NCBI GenBank assembly: GCA_045631645.1
Contig: JAZQVC010000024.1
Span: 1-64,000 of the forward strand
DNA: 64,000 nucleotides
Source of the DNA: SIG459 sp045631645
GTDB taxonomy: Bacteria; Bacillota; Clostridia; Oscillospirales; Oscillospiraceae
Reading direction: 5' to 3'
Made by a program: the position numbers and the translations under genes. Position 1 is the stretch's first letter, and the number at the start of each line of letters is the position of its first letter. Of this stretch, positions 15,703 through 24,001 are shown piece after piece. The notes beneath the pieces are model-generated. The model did no database searches and had not been told where the DNA came from. It saw nothing but the letters and a program-made list of their open reading frames with translations.

Positions 15703-17070
15703 TTATTCCCGCTCATTCGAGGGGCTTTTCAAAACTTTTCTGCTCACATACAGGAAAAGCAACACGCTTGTAAGAGCGCTTACAGTGTCCGATATGGGCT
15801 CTGCCCAGTATATACCCTCAACTCCTATAAAGTTGGGAAGAATAAGAGCAAGGGGCGTCAGCAAAATTATCTTTCTCAGGCAGGCTATAAACAGGCTTAT
15901 CTTTGCCTGACCTGTTCCCAGCAAGCTGGTCTGTGCGCTTATCTGGAAAGCAAACACGACCATACCTGCCAGATATATTGGCATCATCCGTGCAGCAACA
16001 GCGCAAAGCTCCGCATCTGAAGTGAAAAGTCCTGCAATGGTTTGTGGGAACAAAAGCACTGCCGCATAAAAAATTGCTGTATAGGCAAAGCATACTACGC
16101 TTACAATGCGGAAATTTTGTTTCACTCGATGGTAATTTCCTGCGCCGAAGTTATAGCTGATAATGGACTGTGTTCCATAAGAAAAGCCGTTTGCGGGGAA
16201 TACCATCAGCTGCATTATGCTGCAAAGAATTGTATAGCTTCCAACATAGAGGTCTCCTCCATATCGCTGGAGACCACTGGTGAAAACAATTGCAATAAGG
16301 CTTTCTGTGCTTTGCATTATAAATGGAGATATTCCGAGAGAAGCGATTTTGCCGATTATAGCAAAGCGAGGCTTCAAATCCTCAAAGTTTATCCTTATAA
16401 CGGATTTTTCCGACAGGAGGAAGCGCACTACCCACGCTGCGGAAATTGCCTGAGATATGATGGTTGCAAGAGCAGCGCCCTTTACACCCATATTTAAGAC
16501 AAATATAAATATCGGGTCAAGAATTATGTTGCTGATTGCGCCTATCAAAACGCTGAGCATTGCAGTTTTTGCCTGACCCTGGCAGCTGATGAAGCTATTG
16601 AGTCCCAAAGAAAGCTGGACGAATATTGTTCCGCAAAGATATATTCGCAGATAATCATCCGCATATATTATAGTATCGTCACTAGCTCCGAAAAAATAGA
16701 GCAAGGGTCTTCTTGTCAGAAGGAGCACCGCAGTAAGCACAACAGAAAAACACAGTATCATAATAACCGCATTTTTCAGTATTTCTCCTGCTTTCTCTCT
16801 GCTTCCTCTTCCCAGTTCCATTGCAGCAAGAGGTGCGCCACCGTTTCCTGCGAAAGCGGCGAAAGCGGAAACAATAAGAAGTATGGGCATGCATAGTCCC
16901 ATTCCCGTAAGAGCAAGGGCTCCCACATCCGCAATATGACCGATATATATGCGGTCCACAATGCTATAAAGCAAATTCACTATCTGCGCCAGCACCGCGG
17001 GTATAGCCAGAGAAAATATTAACTTTATAAGCGGCTCGGTGCCGAGTCTTTCTTCACTTCTGTTGTTCAA
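15703..17070 (-). CDS. MATE family efflux transporter
   Basis: 455 residues, normal for multidrug and toxic compound extrusion proteins, which export cationic drugs or metabolites using a Na+ or H+ gradient. It is highly hydrophobic with about 12 membrane segments in two related halves. The N terminus reads GTEPLIKLIFSLAIPAVLAQ and continues with YSIVDRIYIGHIADVGALAL, a typical MatE start. It begins 21 bases after the DUF6440 gene and shares its promoter. The substrate is unknown. Confidence 0.9.
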   Translation of the reverse strand: MNNRSEERLGTEPLIKLIFSLAIPAVLAQIVNLLYSIVDRIYIGHIADVGALALTGMGLCMPILLIVSAFAAFAGNGGAPLAAMELGRGSREKAGEILKNAVIMILCFSVVLTAVLLLTRRPLLYFFGASDDTIIYADDYLRIYLCGTIFVQLSLGLNSFISCQGQAKTAMLSVLIGAISNIILDPIFIFVLNMGVKGAALATIISQAISAAWVVRFLLSEKSVIRINFEDLKPRFAIIGKIASLGISPFIMQSTESLIAIVFTSGLQRYGGDLYVGSYTILCSIMQLMVFPANGFSYGTQSIISYNFGAGNYHRVKQNFRIVSVVCFAYTAIFYAAVLLFPQTIAGLFTSDAELCAVAARMMPIYLAGMVVFAFQISAQTSLLGTGQAKISLFIACLRKIILLTPLALILPNFIGVEGIYWAEPISDTVSALTSVLLFLYVSRKVLKSPSNERE

Positions 17071-17091
17071 CTTTCCGCCTCCGGAATATTC

Positions 17092-17286
17092 TTATTCTTC
17101 AAACTCAAATGAAGAAGTTATGAGAGGTTTGCCCTCTCTATCGAGAAGAGGAGTAAGACCGCCGGCATATCCCGTTTGAACAAAAAGATAGTTAACCCCT
17201 GTCTGCGTATCCTGCAAAACCATAGCGCTTTCGCCAAAGGCGATATTTTCCTTTTTGATTTTTCTAAATCTCTTTTTCTCTGCCAT
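17092..17286 (-). CDS. DUF6440 family small protein
   Basis: 64 residues from the ATG at 17286, with AGGAG 8 bases upstream; an in-frame GTG three codons earlier overlaps the site. The chain has a basic start (AEKKRFRKIKKE) and a compact beta-rich body ending GGLTPLLDREGKPLITS, a pattern I recognise from DUF6440. The family has no known function. It probably forms a two-gene unit with the MATE exporter downstream. Confidence 0.7.
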   Translation of the reverse strand: MAEKKRFRKIKKENIAFGESAMVLQDTQTGVNYLFVQTGYAGGLTPLLDREGKPLITSSFEFEE

Positions 17287-17315
17287 AAACTTCACTCCTG
17301 TTCAGCACTCTTATT

Positions 17316-17344
17316 ATAATATCCCCAAAACGACATTGGGTCAA
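17316..17344 (-). promoter_or_regulatory. Promoter of the DUF6440-MATE unit
   Basis: On the minus strand TTGACC (17339-17344) and TATTAT (17316-17321) with a 17-bp spacer. The -35 hexamer overlaps the stop codon of the DUF4125 gene. Confidence 0.6.
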
Positions 17345-17949
17345 GAATTAAGGCGCTTTTCAATATCCGACAATTTTCCTATGCCCATAAGAAGCATTTC
17401 CCGCTCCACGGTTTGCTCATGGAAATTTATTCCCTCTTTCTTGAGAACTTCATAGTGTTTTGCCAAAGCCTCAAGGGTGGATAAGCCATAGCTTGAAAGC
17501 TCTCCGCGGCTATAGGTTTCCACAGAGGTGGAGAAAAGATTATCCTCAGAACTTCTCAAGGCTCTGCCCTTAGAGGCAATTTTAGGATAGCGGGCAGCGA
17601 AATCCATGCACCACTCCACTGTGATTTCAACGAGCTCTTCTATAATCTTCTCTTTTTCGGGGCTTATCGCAGGAAGATGGTGCTCTATGGCTTTGTAACC
17701 CACGGGGTCGGTGCTTTTCATCATATAGGCATATTTTAGCGTTACAGGATTTTCACCTGCATTTTTCGCCCGCTGAAGATCCTCAAAATAGCAGCTGAGG
17801 CTATCCTCATCCCAACCGAGAAACTGAGCCTTACGCATTATCTCGAACTGCCTTTTGTCCTGCTGGCAAGAGGCCTGTCCGCCAAGGTTTTGAGTGGAGG
17901 AAAACATATCCCATTCTATATTGAGGATATTTTCTATGATCTTTTCCAT
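17341..17949 (-). CDS. DUF4125 family protein
   Basis: 202 residues, mostly alpha-helical and acidic. I recognise the DUF4125 pattern: an early NILNIEWDMFSSTQNLGGQA segment with conserved Trp, and QFEIMRKAQFLGWDEDSLS, then KYAYMMKSTDP. The family is described only as a domain of unknown function that sits beside DUF4037. It is the third gene of a TPR/DUF4037/DUF4125 operon, 19 bases after the DUF4037 gene. No catalytic motif or membrane segment is apparent. Confidence 0.75.
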   Translation of the reverse strand: MEKIIENILNIEWDMFSSTQNLGGQASCQQDKRQFEIMRKAQFLGWDEDSLSCYFEDLQRAKNAGENPVTLKYAYMMKSTDPVGYKAIEHHLPAISPEKEKIIEELVEITVEWCMDFAARYPKIASKGRALRSSEDNLFSTSVETYSRGELSSYGLSTLEALAKHYEVLKKEGINFHEQTVEREMLLMGIGKLSDIEKRLNS

Positions 17950-17968
17950 ATTTTTCGCTCCCCGTTTC

Positions 17969-18892
17969 TTAAAAATCCAGAGAAATTATCCTGTTTCTCA
18001 ATCTGCTGTCTTCGATCTTGCCGATAATTTCTCCGCAATGATCCATCAAAAAACTGCTGTTGCCGCCGCTGAGCTTCTGCTCATGAAGTAGAGATATTAT
18101 AATGGCGCTGAGCTTTTCAATACTGTCTATCGCATCCATGCCGCGGCTTTCCATGATAGTATCAATCAGCGCGGCGGCTTCCGCTCCCATAGTAGGCAGC
18201 TGACGCAAAGCACGGAAAGACCATTTATAAAAAGGCATATAGCGCTTATTCAAAAGGAATATTGCTCCCGCAGCGTTTTCAGCAAAACGTCCTTTTATCA
18301 TTTCCGCGGCTGCGCTTTCTCCATGACGCAGGCAGCGCAGATAGTTATACTGCCCCGTCTGAGCCGCCAATGCACAGCGGCGCGCCAAAAGCCAAAGGCG
18401 CACATCCTCGGGATAATGGTCGCAAATGGCATTGCGAAGGGCGGAAAACTCCCCTGCATTATCCAAAAACACCTCTCCGTTTACTGCGGCAGCAAGTCTA
18501 TTTTCGGGAATAGCCAGCCACTCATCGGCAGTTTGGGGAAGAAAGGCGCTATTTATGAAGAAGCTATAAAACTCCTCCACGCTATGAAGCCCCAATCTTG
18601 GGTTCCCATTAAGCTTTCTGGTATAGAATCCACCGAATTCATTGGGAAGGCAGTCCAAAACCCCTCTTATCTTTTCGGCATAAACGCTCATCATTCTTTC
18701 GGGTAGCCAAAGACAAAAGCCCGGTCCCCAATCATGGTCGCGACTGATAAAGTCATCATAGCCAAAGGCATCCGAGCCTTCTCCCACAAGCCCGGCAGCA
18801 ATATATGGCATTGCTCCCGGCACTTCCTTTCGAATAAGTGGCAGGCATTGCTCGGCAAAATATGCTTTTGAAAGTTCAATTCCCTTCATCAA
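17969..18892 (-). CDS. DUF4037 family protein, predicted nucleotidyltransferase-like
   Basis: 307 residues. The N-terminal third has GLVGEGSDAFGYDDFISRDH followed by DWGPGFCLWLP, the DUF4037 signature. It resembles the GS...D-x-D active site of the nucleotidyltransferase superfamily, here with Ser and paired acidic residues plus a His-Asp pair. The remainder is helical. Members may transfer a nucleotide to a protein, RNA or small molecule, but none is characterised to my knowledge. Its ATG overlaps the stop of the TPR gene by 4 bases, indicating translational coupling. Confidence 0.75.
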   Translation of the reverse strand: MMKGIELSKAYFAEQCLPLIRKEVPGAMPYIAAGLVGEGSDAFGYDDFISRDHDWGPGFCLWLPERMMSVYAEKIRGVLDCLPNEFGGFYTRKLNGNPRLGLHSVEEFYSFFINSAFLPQTADEWLAIPENRLAAAVNGEVFLDNAGEFSALRNAICDHYPEDVRLWLLARRCALAAQTGQYNYLRCLRHGESAAAEMIKGRFAENAAGAIFLLNKRYMPFYKWSFRALRQLPTMGAEAAALIDTIMESRGMDAIDSIEKLSAIIISLLHEQKLSGGNSSFLMDHCGEIIGKIEDSRLRNRIISLDF

Positions 18893-19569
18893 AATTCCTT
18901 TCCGCTTATGCGACTATAAAGGGCGGAATAGTTTTTGAACATAACACCCTCCCTGCCCTCAAGCTTTTCGGCATACAAAGCCGCACGGCGCATATACTCT
19001 GCAGCATTTTCCATATTGCCAAGCCCATACTGGGCATACGCGCTGTTTCCCGCGGTGACTGCGTGAATATAAAGATTATCGGGCGCAGCAGATATTATCT
19101 CCTCCGCCTTTTTGAATTCTTTCGCAGCTTCGGCAAACTCCCTTTTATCCAGATAAAGAAGACCCAAATTATTAAAAGCGCTTGCCAGCACATCCGCAGG
19201 AATATCAGGCAAAGATAAATAGAGTTCCTTGCAGTGGGAGAAAAATCCGAAGGCCTTATCCTTCTCTCCCCAAAGGCGGTAAAGTCCGGCCAGATTATTC
19301 AGGGTAGTGGCATAATTGCCATCCTCTATCCCCGCTTTTTCCAAGCTTCTTGCAGCCATTAAAAAGGCATTTTCACCTTTTTCATACCAGCCATTTCGGC
19401 GGCATACGCTTCCAAGCTCATTCCAAAGAGCGGCTGCACCCACTGCATCGGACATATTTTCTTTTTCATACTCAGGGCATATTTTTTCAAGGCGAAGGAG
19501 AAGCTGCTCATCGCTGCCTGTTTCCGCAAATATGTCAAGCTCTGCAATAATTTCCGACGCTTTCATCAT
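18889..19569 (-). CDS. Tetratricopeptide-repeat protein
   Basis: 226 residues, almost entirely helical TPR-like repeats. Examples are ALWNELGSVCRRNGWYEKGE, YATTLNNLAGLYRLWGEKDK, ASAFNNLGLLYLDKREFAEA and HAVTAGNSAYAQYGLGNMEN, four to five 34-40-residue units. Such scaffolds bind partner proteins. It is the first gene of the operon with DUF4037 and DUF4125 and overlaps the DUF4037 start, so the three products probably act together. No signal peptide is visible. Confidence 0.85.
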   Translation of the reverse strand: MMKASEIIAELDIFAETGSDEQLLLRLEKICPEYEKENMSDAVGAAALWNELGSVCRRNGWYEKGENAFLMAARSLEKAGIEDGNYATTLNNLAGLYRLWGEKDKAFGFFSHCKELYLSLPDIPADVLASAFNNLGLLYLDKREFAEAAKEFKKAEEIISAAPDNLYIHAVTAGNSAYAQYGLGNMENAAEYMRRAALYAEKLEGREGVMFKNYSALYSRISGKEF

Positions 19570-19598
19570 AGCCGCTCCCTTCCTATATTCTTATTTTT

Positions 19599-19627
19599 AT
19601 TATACTTTATGGTGGGGGCAATATCAA
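19599..19627 (-). promoter_or_regulatory. Promoter of the TPR-DUF4037-DUF4125 operon
   Basis: On the minus strand TTGATA (19622-19627) and TATAAT (19599-19604) with a 17-bp spacer, about 30 bases before the TPR start codon. Confidence 0.75.
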
Positions 19628-19635
19628 GACGAAGG

Positions 19636-19668
19636 AAAAAACCCTCCCACAGTGTGGGAGGGTTTTTT
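19636..19668 (-). terminator. Terminator of the tyrS operon
   Basis: Arms CCCTCCCAC and GTGGGAGGG with flanking A6 and T7 runs, 10 bases beyond the zinc-ribbon gene. Confidence 0.9.
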
Positions 19669-19677
19669 TATTTTTAA

Positions 19678-19914
19678 TCAAAGTTCTTTTCCGCAGTGGG
19701 GGCACTTTTCGGGAACCTTGCGTCCATGGCGCAGAAGCTGTCTTTTGCACTTGGGACAGCGGTAGAAAATCAGTCCCTGTACAAAGCCCGCAATGAAAAA
19801 TGCAACGGTGAGGGTAAAAAAGATCTGAATCTGGGTAGCAACAAAGGCTACAACTGCCGCAAGGGTAAGCAGGCAGAAGATGAGCAGAACTTTCTGGCTT
19901 ACGCGATAATTCAT
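19678..19914 (-). CDS. Small membrane protein with C-terminal zinc ribbon
   Basis: 78 residues from the ATG at 19914, one base after the tyrS stop. Two hydrophobic segments (about residues 7-25 and 30-47) are followed by a zinc-ribbon-like tail with CPKC and CPHC pairs (YRCPKCKRQ...CPHCGKEL). Topology suggests a membrane-anchored cytosolic zinc finger of unknown role. It is the last gene of the Tyr T-box operon. A longer frame starting inside tyrS exists but has no support. Confidence 0.65.
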   Translation of the reverse strand: MNYRVSQKVLLIFCLLTLAAVVAFVATQIQIFFTLTVAFFIAGFVQGLIFYRCPKCKRQLLRHGRKVPEKCPHCGKEL

Positions 19915-19915
19915 A

Positions 19916-21139
19916 TCAGCCCAGCACCACCCTGTTATAGTTTTTCTTGCCGCGGCGGAGGGTAATGCCCTCGCGAAGCTCATCAGCAGTGAACACCTTG
20001 TTTGCATCGCTGATCTTTTCGTCGTTTGCGCTTACGCCGCCCTGCTGAACATTTCTGCGGGCGTCTCCACGGCTGGGGCAAAGACCGCTCTTAACAAGCA
20101 GAGAAACGATGTCCAGACCGCCGTTTTCAAGCTCTTCCTCAGCGATAGTGGTGGTGGGCATATTGGCTGCGTCACCTGCGCCGCCAAAGAGAGCCTTTGC
20201 GCTTGCTTCGGCCTTCTTAGCCTCTTCCTCGCCGTGGACAAGAGCGGTAAGCTCATAAGCAAGGATTTCCTTGGCACGGTTGAGCTGGCTGCCTTCCCAG
20301 GAATCCATCTCATCAATCTGCTCAAGAGGCAGGAAGGTGAGCATACGGATGCACTTGAGAACATCATCGTCACCAACGTTGCGCCAGTACTGGTAGAACT
20401 CGTAGGGAGTGGTCTTATTGGGATCAAGCCAAACTGCGCCGGAAGCGGTCTTGCCCATCTTCTTGCCCTCGGAGTTGAGGAGCAGAGTGATGGTCATGGC
20501 ATGTGCATCCTTGCCCAGCTTGCGGCGGATAAGCTCGGTACCGCCCAGCATGTTGCTCCACTGGTCGTTGCCGCCAAACTGCATGTTGCATCCATAGTTC
20601 TGGTAGAGGTGGTAGAAGTCATAGCTCTGCATGATCATATAGTTGAACTCAAGGAAGCTAAGACCCTTTTCCATACGCTGCTTATAGCACTCGGCACGAA
20701 GCATATTGTTGACAGAGAAGCATGCGCCAACCTCGCGGAGGACATCAACATAGTTGAGATCCATCAGCCAGTCTGCATTATTCACCATCTGAGCCTTGCC
20801 TTCGCCGAACTCAATGAAGCGCTCCATCTGCTTTTTGAAGCAGTCGCAGTTATGCTGAATGGTCTCGCGGGTCATCATAGAGCGCATATCGGTACGTCCG
20901 GAGGGGTCGCCGATCATTGCGGTGCCGCCGCCGATAAGAGCGATGGGGCGGTTGCCTGCCTGCTGCAGACGCTTCATAAGGCAAAGAGCCATGAAATGTC
21001 CGACATGGAGAGAATCTGCGGTGGGGTCAAAGCCGATATAGAAGGTGGCCTTGCCGTTATTCACCATCTCTTTTATTTCTGCCTCGTCTGTGACCTGCGC
21101 GATAAGTCCGCGGGCGACGAGTTCTTCATAAATTCCCAT
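19916..21139 (-). CDS. tyrS: Tyrosyl-tRNA synthetase
   Basis: 407 residues, TyrS of the bacterial type with a C-terminal S4 RNA-binding domain. The HIGH motif is HVGH within GFDPTADSLHVGHFM, and the KMSKS motif is KMGKT. The tyrosine-binding region FLEFNYMIMQSYDFYHLYQN and GGNDQWSNMLGG are present. The S4 part begins around residue 345 (LVKSGLCPSRGDARRNVQQG). It lies 14 bases after the MBL-fold gene, and both follow a T-box leader with a UAC specifier. Confidence 0.97.
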   Translation of the reverse strand: MGIYEELVARGLIAQVTDEAEIKEMVNNGKATFYIGFDPTADSLHVGHFMALCLMKRLQQAGNRPIALIGGGTAMIGDPSGRTDMRSMMTRETIQHNCDCFKKQMERFIEFGEGKAQMVNNADWLMDLNYVDVLREVGACFSVNNMLRAECYKQRMEKGLSFLEFNYMIMQSYDFYHLYQNYGCNMQFGGNDQWSNMLGGTELIRRKLGKDAHAMTITLLLNSEGKKMGKTASGAVWLDPNKTTPYEFYQYWRNVGDDDVLKCIRMLTFLPLEQIDEMDSWEGSQLNRAKEILAYELTALVHGEEEAKKAEASAKALFGGAGDAANMPTTTIAEEELENGGLDIVSLLVKSGLCPSRGDARRNVQQGGVSANDEKISDANKVFTADELREGITLRRGKKNYNRVVLG

Positions 21140-21153
21140 TTTAATCTATCTCC

Positions 21154-22182
21154 TTATTTGTTTTTATATTTTTTAATTATATCAAGAGCCATCTCTGCAG
21201 CTTCTGCAATGCATATTCCGCATAGGGTCTTTTCATACTTTTCAACGATGTCACCGCACATCAATGTGCCAAAGCGCTCTCTGAAGCGCTCTTCCATCTC
21301 AAGGCTCAGTTCTTTAGCATCGGGACGGGAGGGATTGGGCTTTTCTCCGTCCATACAGGCCGCGCCAATGCTCATAAGCGCACCCGTCAATGCTCCGCAC
21401 ACGGACTTGATATACATGCCGCCGCCAAAGCCATAACCGAGGTTGGCATTTTTAAGCCCCAGCCCGTTTGCTTCCACGCATGCGCGAAGAACACACTGGC
21501 AGCAATTATATCCCTGCGCATGGTATTCTTTGCCTGCGTCTCCTGCGCTGATATTCAGCATTTCGGGACGCATAACACGGACATGATTCTCGCTCTCTGC
21601 ACTGAGGACATATTCACTAGCGCAGTAGCGGACATTTTCCTCGCCTATAGCCTCTGCAAAGTCTACCACAGAAGCGATATTTTCAAATCCGAAACCAACG
21701 CCGGAATAGTGCATTGGAATAGTGACCTTTGGTGAAAGCTGCTTGACTATTGCGGCAGCTTCTTCACTGCCCACGGTATAAAAGCCTCCCACGGGAAGCA
21801 TAAGGCAATCAAGATTCTTCAGCTTTTCAGCCTCTTCATCAGTTAGGGTTCGTCCTATATCGCCCATATGGGCAACTCTCAGACCGCCAAAATCAAAAAT
21901 GCGGACGGTATTCATGCCTCTTTTGCTGCCATCAGCATCATCATGGGGCAGAACTATCTCCTCAAGGCTGAAATTCGCTTCGCAATCACCGCCAAGCTCC
22001 ACAGCAGGAAGATAGGAGTGGTCATCGTGTCCGTGGCTGCAGTAGACAAAATCAGCCTTCTCGCGCATATCGGAAAGTCCCGGCACCATGCCGTCTTTAT
22101 AAGGGTCGATAATAATCCTGCTGCCGTTATACTCAATGGCAAAGCAGGCGTGGCCGACATATCTGATTTTTACGCTGTTCAT
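21154..22182 (-). CDS. Fusion of a UlaG-like metallo-beta-lactamase domain and a C_GCAxxG_C_C domain
   Basis: 342 residues. Residues 1 to about 205 are a metallo-beta-lactamase-fold hydrolase of the UlaG-like branch: KIRYVGHACFAIEYNG at the start, the metal site SHGHDDHSY, then AHMGDIGR and TIPMHYSG. From about 215 the chain is a C_GCAxxG_C_C-type domain: GYNCCQCVLRA, SVCGALTGALMSIGAAC and a Cys-rich end with LMCGDIV and TLCGICIAEAAEMAL. Those Cys-rich proteins are suspected redox or metal proteins often near anaerobic redox genes. Fusion of the two is unusual. It is the first gene behind the Tyr T-box, so it should be induced when tyrosine is scarce. Confidence 0.85.
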   Translation of the reverse strand: MNSVKIRYVGHACFAIEYNGSRIIIDPYKDGMVPGLSDMREKADFVYCSHGHDDHSYLPAVELGGDCEANFSLEEIVLPHDDADGSKRGMNTVRIFDFGGLRVAHMGDIGRTLTDEEAEKLKNLDCLMLPVGGFYTVGSEEAAAIVKQLSPKVTIPMHYSGVGFGFENIASVVDFAEAIGEENVRYCASEYVLSAESENHVRVMRPEMLNISAGDAGKEYHAQGYNCCQCVLRACVEANGLGLKNANLGYGFGGGMYIKSVCGALTGALMSIGAACMDGEKPNPSRPDAKELSLEMEERFRERFGTLMCGDIVEKYEKTLCGICIAEAAEMALDIIKKYKNK

Positions 22183-22200
22183 TATATTCTCCTTTCAGGA

Positions 22201-22473
22201 TAAATAAAAAAGCCCTCTGTCCCATTCGGGACAGAGGACGCATATAAACGTGTTACCACCTCTGGTTCGGAAAAATGTCGCCATTTTCCCCTCACGGAGT
22301 TTGAAAAAAACTCCCGCGCTTTAACGGGCGCACCCGTCGCAGCCTACTTGCCCAAGGGCTTTCGGTGCGCCGCTCCACGCTGTATTCAGCCTTTTTCCTC
22401 TCCCCCTTCCAGCAAACACGGGGTCTCTCTGTGCAGGTTGAAAAAGCCTACTTCTGCGCATCATCGCATTAAC
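22201..22473 (-). promoter_or_regulatory. Tyrosine T-box riboswitch leader
   Basis: On the minus strand the T-box sequence AGAGGTGGTAACACG (22249-22263) precedes a terminator of arms CCTCTGTCCC and GGGACAGAGG with a T run (22207-22237). Upstream lies a stem I region with GCTGGAAGG, AGAGGAAA and the likely specifier UAC (22382-22384) in the context GAATACAG. UAC is a Tyr codon, matching the tyrS gene downstream. Uncharged tRNA-Tyr should stabilise the antiterminator and switch on the MBL-fusion, tyrS and zinc-ribbon genes. Confidence 0.92.
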
Positions 22474-22479
22474 AAATGG

Positions 22480-22508
22480 ATTATATAGTGTTTGCCCGCC
22501 TTTGTCAA
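22480..22508 (-). promoter_or_regulatory. Consensus promoter of the T-box operon
   Basis: TTGACA (22503-22508) and TATAAT (22480-22485) with a 17-bp spacer, a perfect match to consensus. The -35 element lies 4 bases beyond the DUF1015 stop codon. Confidence 0.9.
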
Positions 22509-22512
22509 CGGC

Positions 22513-23775
22513 TCAGGGCTTAATTTTTCTGCACTCCAGATAATATCTCTTATCCTCGGCATGGCCGATTGAAAAGCTTTTCTTGGGGAAAGAACCGCTT
22601 TCAATAATAGAGGGGAAAAGCTCACCTTTTTCCATCTTTGGCAAAAGTATGCAGGCGCAGCCACTGCGCTTTCCCATAGAGATGGCGGTATCATCATTAT
22701 GGATATAATCAATCCTGCCGCCAAAGCGTTTCATATACTCCTGACAGAATTCCTCCGCCTTTCCAATAAGCTCGCCAATGGTAAGACCGCTGACATCGAT
22801 GTGCTTTTCCTGCGCACCTGCAATCAGACTTATGCTGTGGCTTTTATCGGAAACCTTGCTTTGCTCGGCCCACCATTTTTCCCCTTCGGAAATGAAATTT
22901 TCAGGATCTGTTTCAAATATAACCTTGTGTATAGGCTCGAAGCTTATGGCTGCATCATGGATATTGACTATCTCAACAAGACTGAATCTGGCGGGATGGG
23001 TTTCCTTTTCTTCTTCGCTCAGTCTCTCCTTGATTTTCTCCCAGCATTTTTTTGCTGTAGCAAGGCTATGGTTTCCGTCGCCCATGGCAAAGATCGCAGG
23101 GGATTTATCTCCGTAGCGCTTGCGGAGGCTTTCCCCGTCAGAAAGAGCATCAATGGCTTTTTCCGTGTCCGCTGCGTTCTCTCCGGAAACCTTGTAACCG
23201 CAGATGGCACCGCCGCCTGCATTGAGAGAAAAATCATAAAGCTTTGGAAGATGGCTCTTCATTTTTTCAAGCCTGCCCAAAACGGAATCGGAGGCATCAT
23301 CGATGAACACCATTATGTGGGGCATTTCAATGCTTGCGCCCTCGCGCACACGCACTCTGGGAGGCAAACGGTCTTCCACCGTACCTTCGGTTGCGCGGAT
23401 GGGAGATACAGAGTTTGCGCTATAATCATACCCCTCAAGGTCAAGAACACCCATAAGTCCGCGTCGCACTGCTCCCGAAGCGAGACAGCGCTCCACATAT
23501 ATATAGCAGTTTTCAGTTTCCTCGAAAACACCGGAAGCGAGATAAGCATCCATGCGCTTATTTATTTTTTCGGCCTCTTCAAACTGGTCACATTCATCAA
23601 GATAAGCCTCGGGCAGCATAAGGTGAAGAGTGCTTGGAACTCCCTCTGTTAATCTCTCAAGGCTCTCCCAATACTCCTTTTGAGAGGAAAACTGGTCGCA
23701 GGCAACAACGCTCCAACGGTGCATATCCTGCGCCTTAGGCAGAAGAATTTTTGCTGAAGAAAAAATCTTACCCAT
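22513..23775 (-). CDS. DUF1015 family protein
   Basis: 420 residues, the normal length of the family. Signatures: an N-terminal region with WSVVACDQFSSQKEYW, a central MPHIMVFIDDASDSVLG, and the conserved GDGNHSLATAKKCWE with a G-D-G-N-H motif that looks like a metal or nucleotide site. DUF1015 proteins are widespread in anaerobes, sometimes next to serine or D-3-phosphoglycerate genes, but the reaction is not established. It has its own promoter and no clear terminator before the T-box promoter. Confidence 0.85.
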   Translation of the reverse strand: MGKIFSSAKILLPKAQDMHRWSVVACDQFSSQKEYWESLERLTEGVPSTLHLMLPEAYLDECDQFEEAEKINKRMDAYLASGVFEETENCYIYVERCLASGAVRRGLMGVLDLEGYDYSANSVSPIRATEGTVEDRLPPRVRVREGASIEMPHIMVFIDDASDSVLGRLEKMKSHLPKLYDFSLNAGGGAICGYKVSGENAADTEKAIDALSDGESLRKRYGDKSPAIFAMGDGNHSLATAKKCWEKIKERLSEEEKETHPARFSLVEIVNIHDAAISFEPIHKVIFETDPENFISEGEKWWAEQSKVSDKSHSISLIAGAQEKHIDVSGLTIGELIGKAEEFCQEYMKRFGGRIDYIHNDDTAISMGKRSGCACILLPKMEKGELFPSIIESGSFPKKSFSIGHAEDKRYYLECRKIKP

Positions 23776-23812
23776 ATTTTTCTTTCTCCTTCCCTTCCTG
23801 CTTATTTTTCAA

Positions 23813-23841
23813 ATTTTATCACAGAGCTAAAATTTGCGCAA
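23813..23841 (-). promoter_or_regulatory. Promoter of the DUF1015 gene
   Basis: On the minus strand TTGCGC (23836-23841) and TAAAAT (23813-23818) with a 17-bp spacer, about 40 bases before the start codon. Confidence 0.5.
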
Positions 23842-23920
23842 GAACGCCGCCAATACTTTTTATTGAATTTAAATCGCTAAAGTTTGGTTATAATAACGAA
23901 GTAAAAACACACATTTAATA

Positions 23921-23949
23921 TGGACATTTTATATAATTAGGCATATAAT
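23921..23949 (+). promoter_or_regulatory. Promoter of the NSS transporter gene
   Basis: TGGACA (23921-23926) and TATAAT (23944-23949) with a 17-bp spacer. Two more TATAAT boxes (23889 and 23932) lie in the same AT-rich stretch without good -35 partners. Confidence 0.55.
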
Positions 23950-24001
23950 ATGAAAATCATTAACGATTTAATGAGCAAAATAGTTTTCAGGAGAGATTGA
24001 A

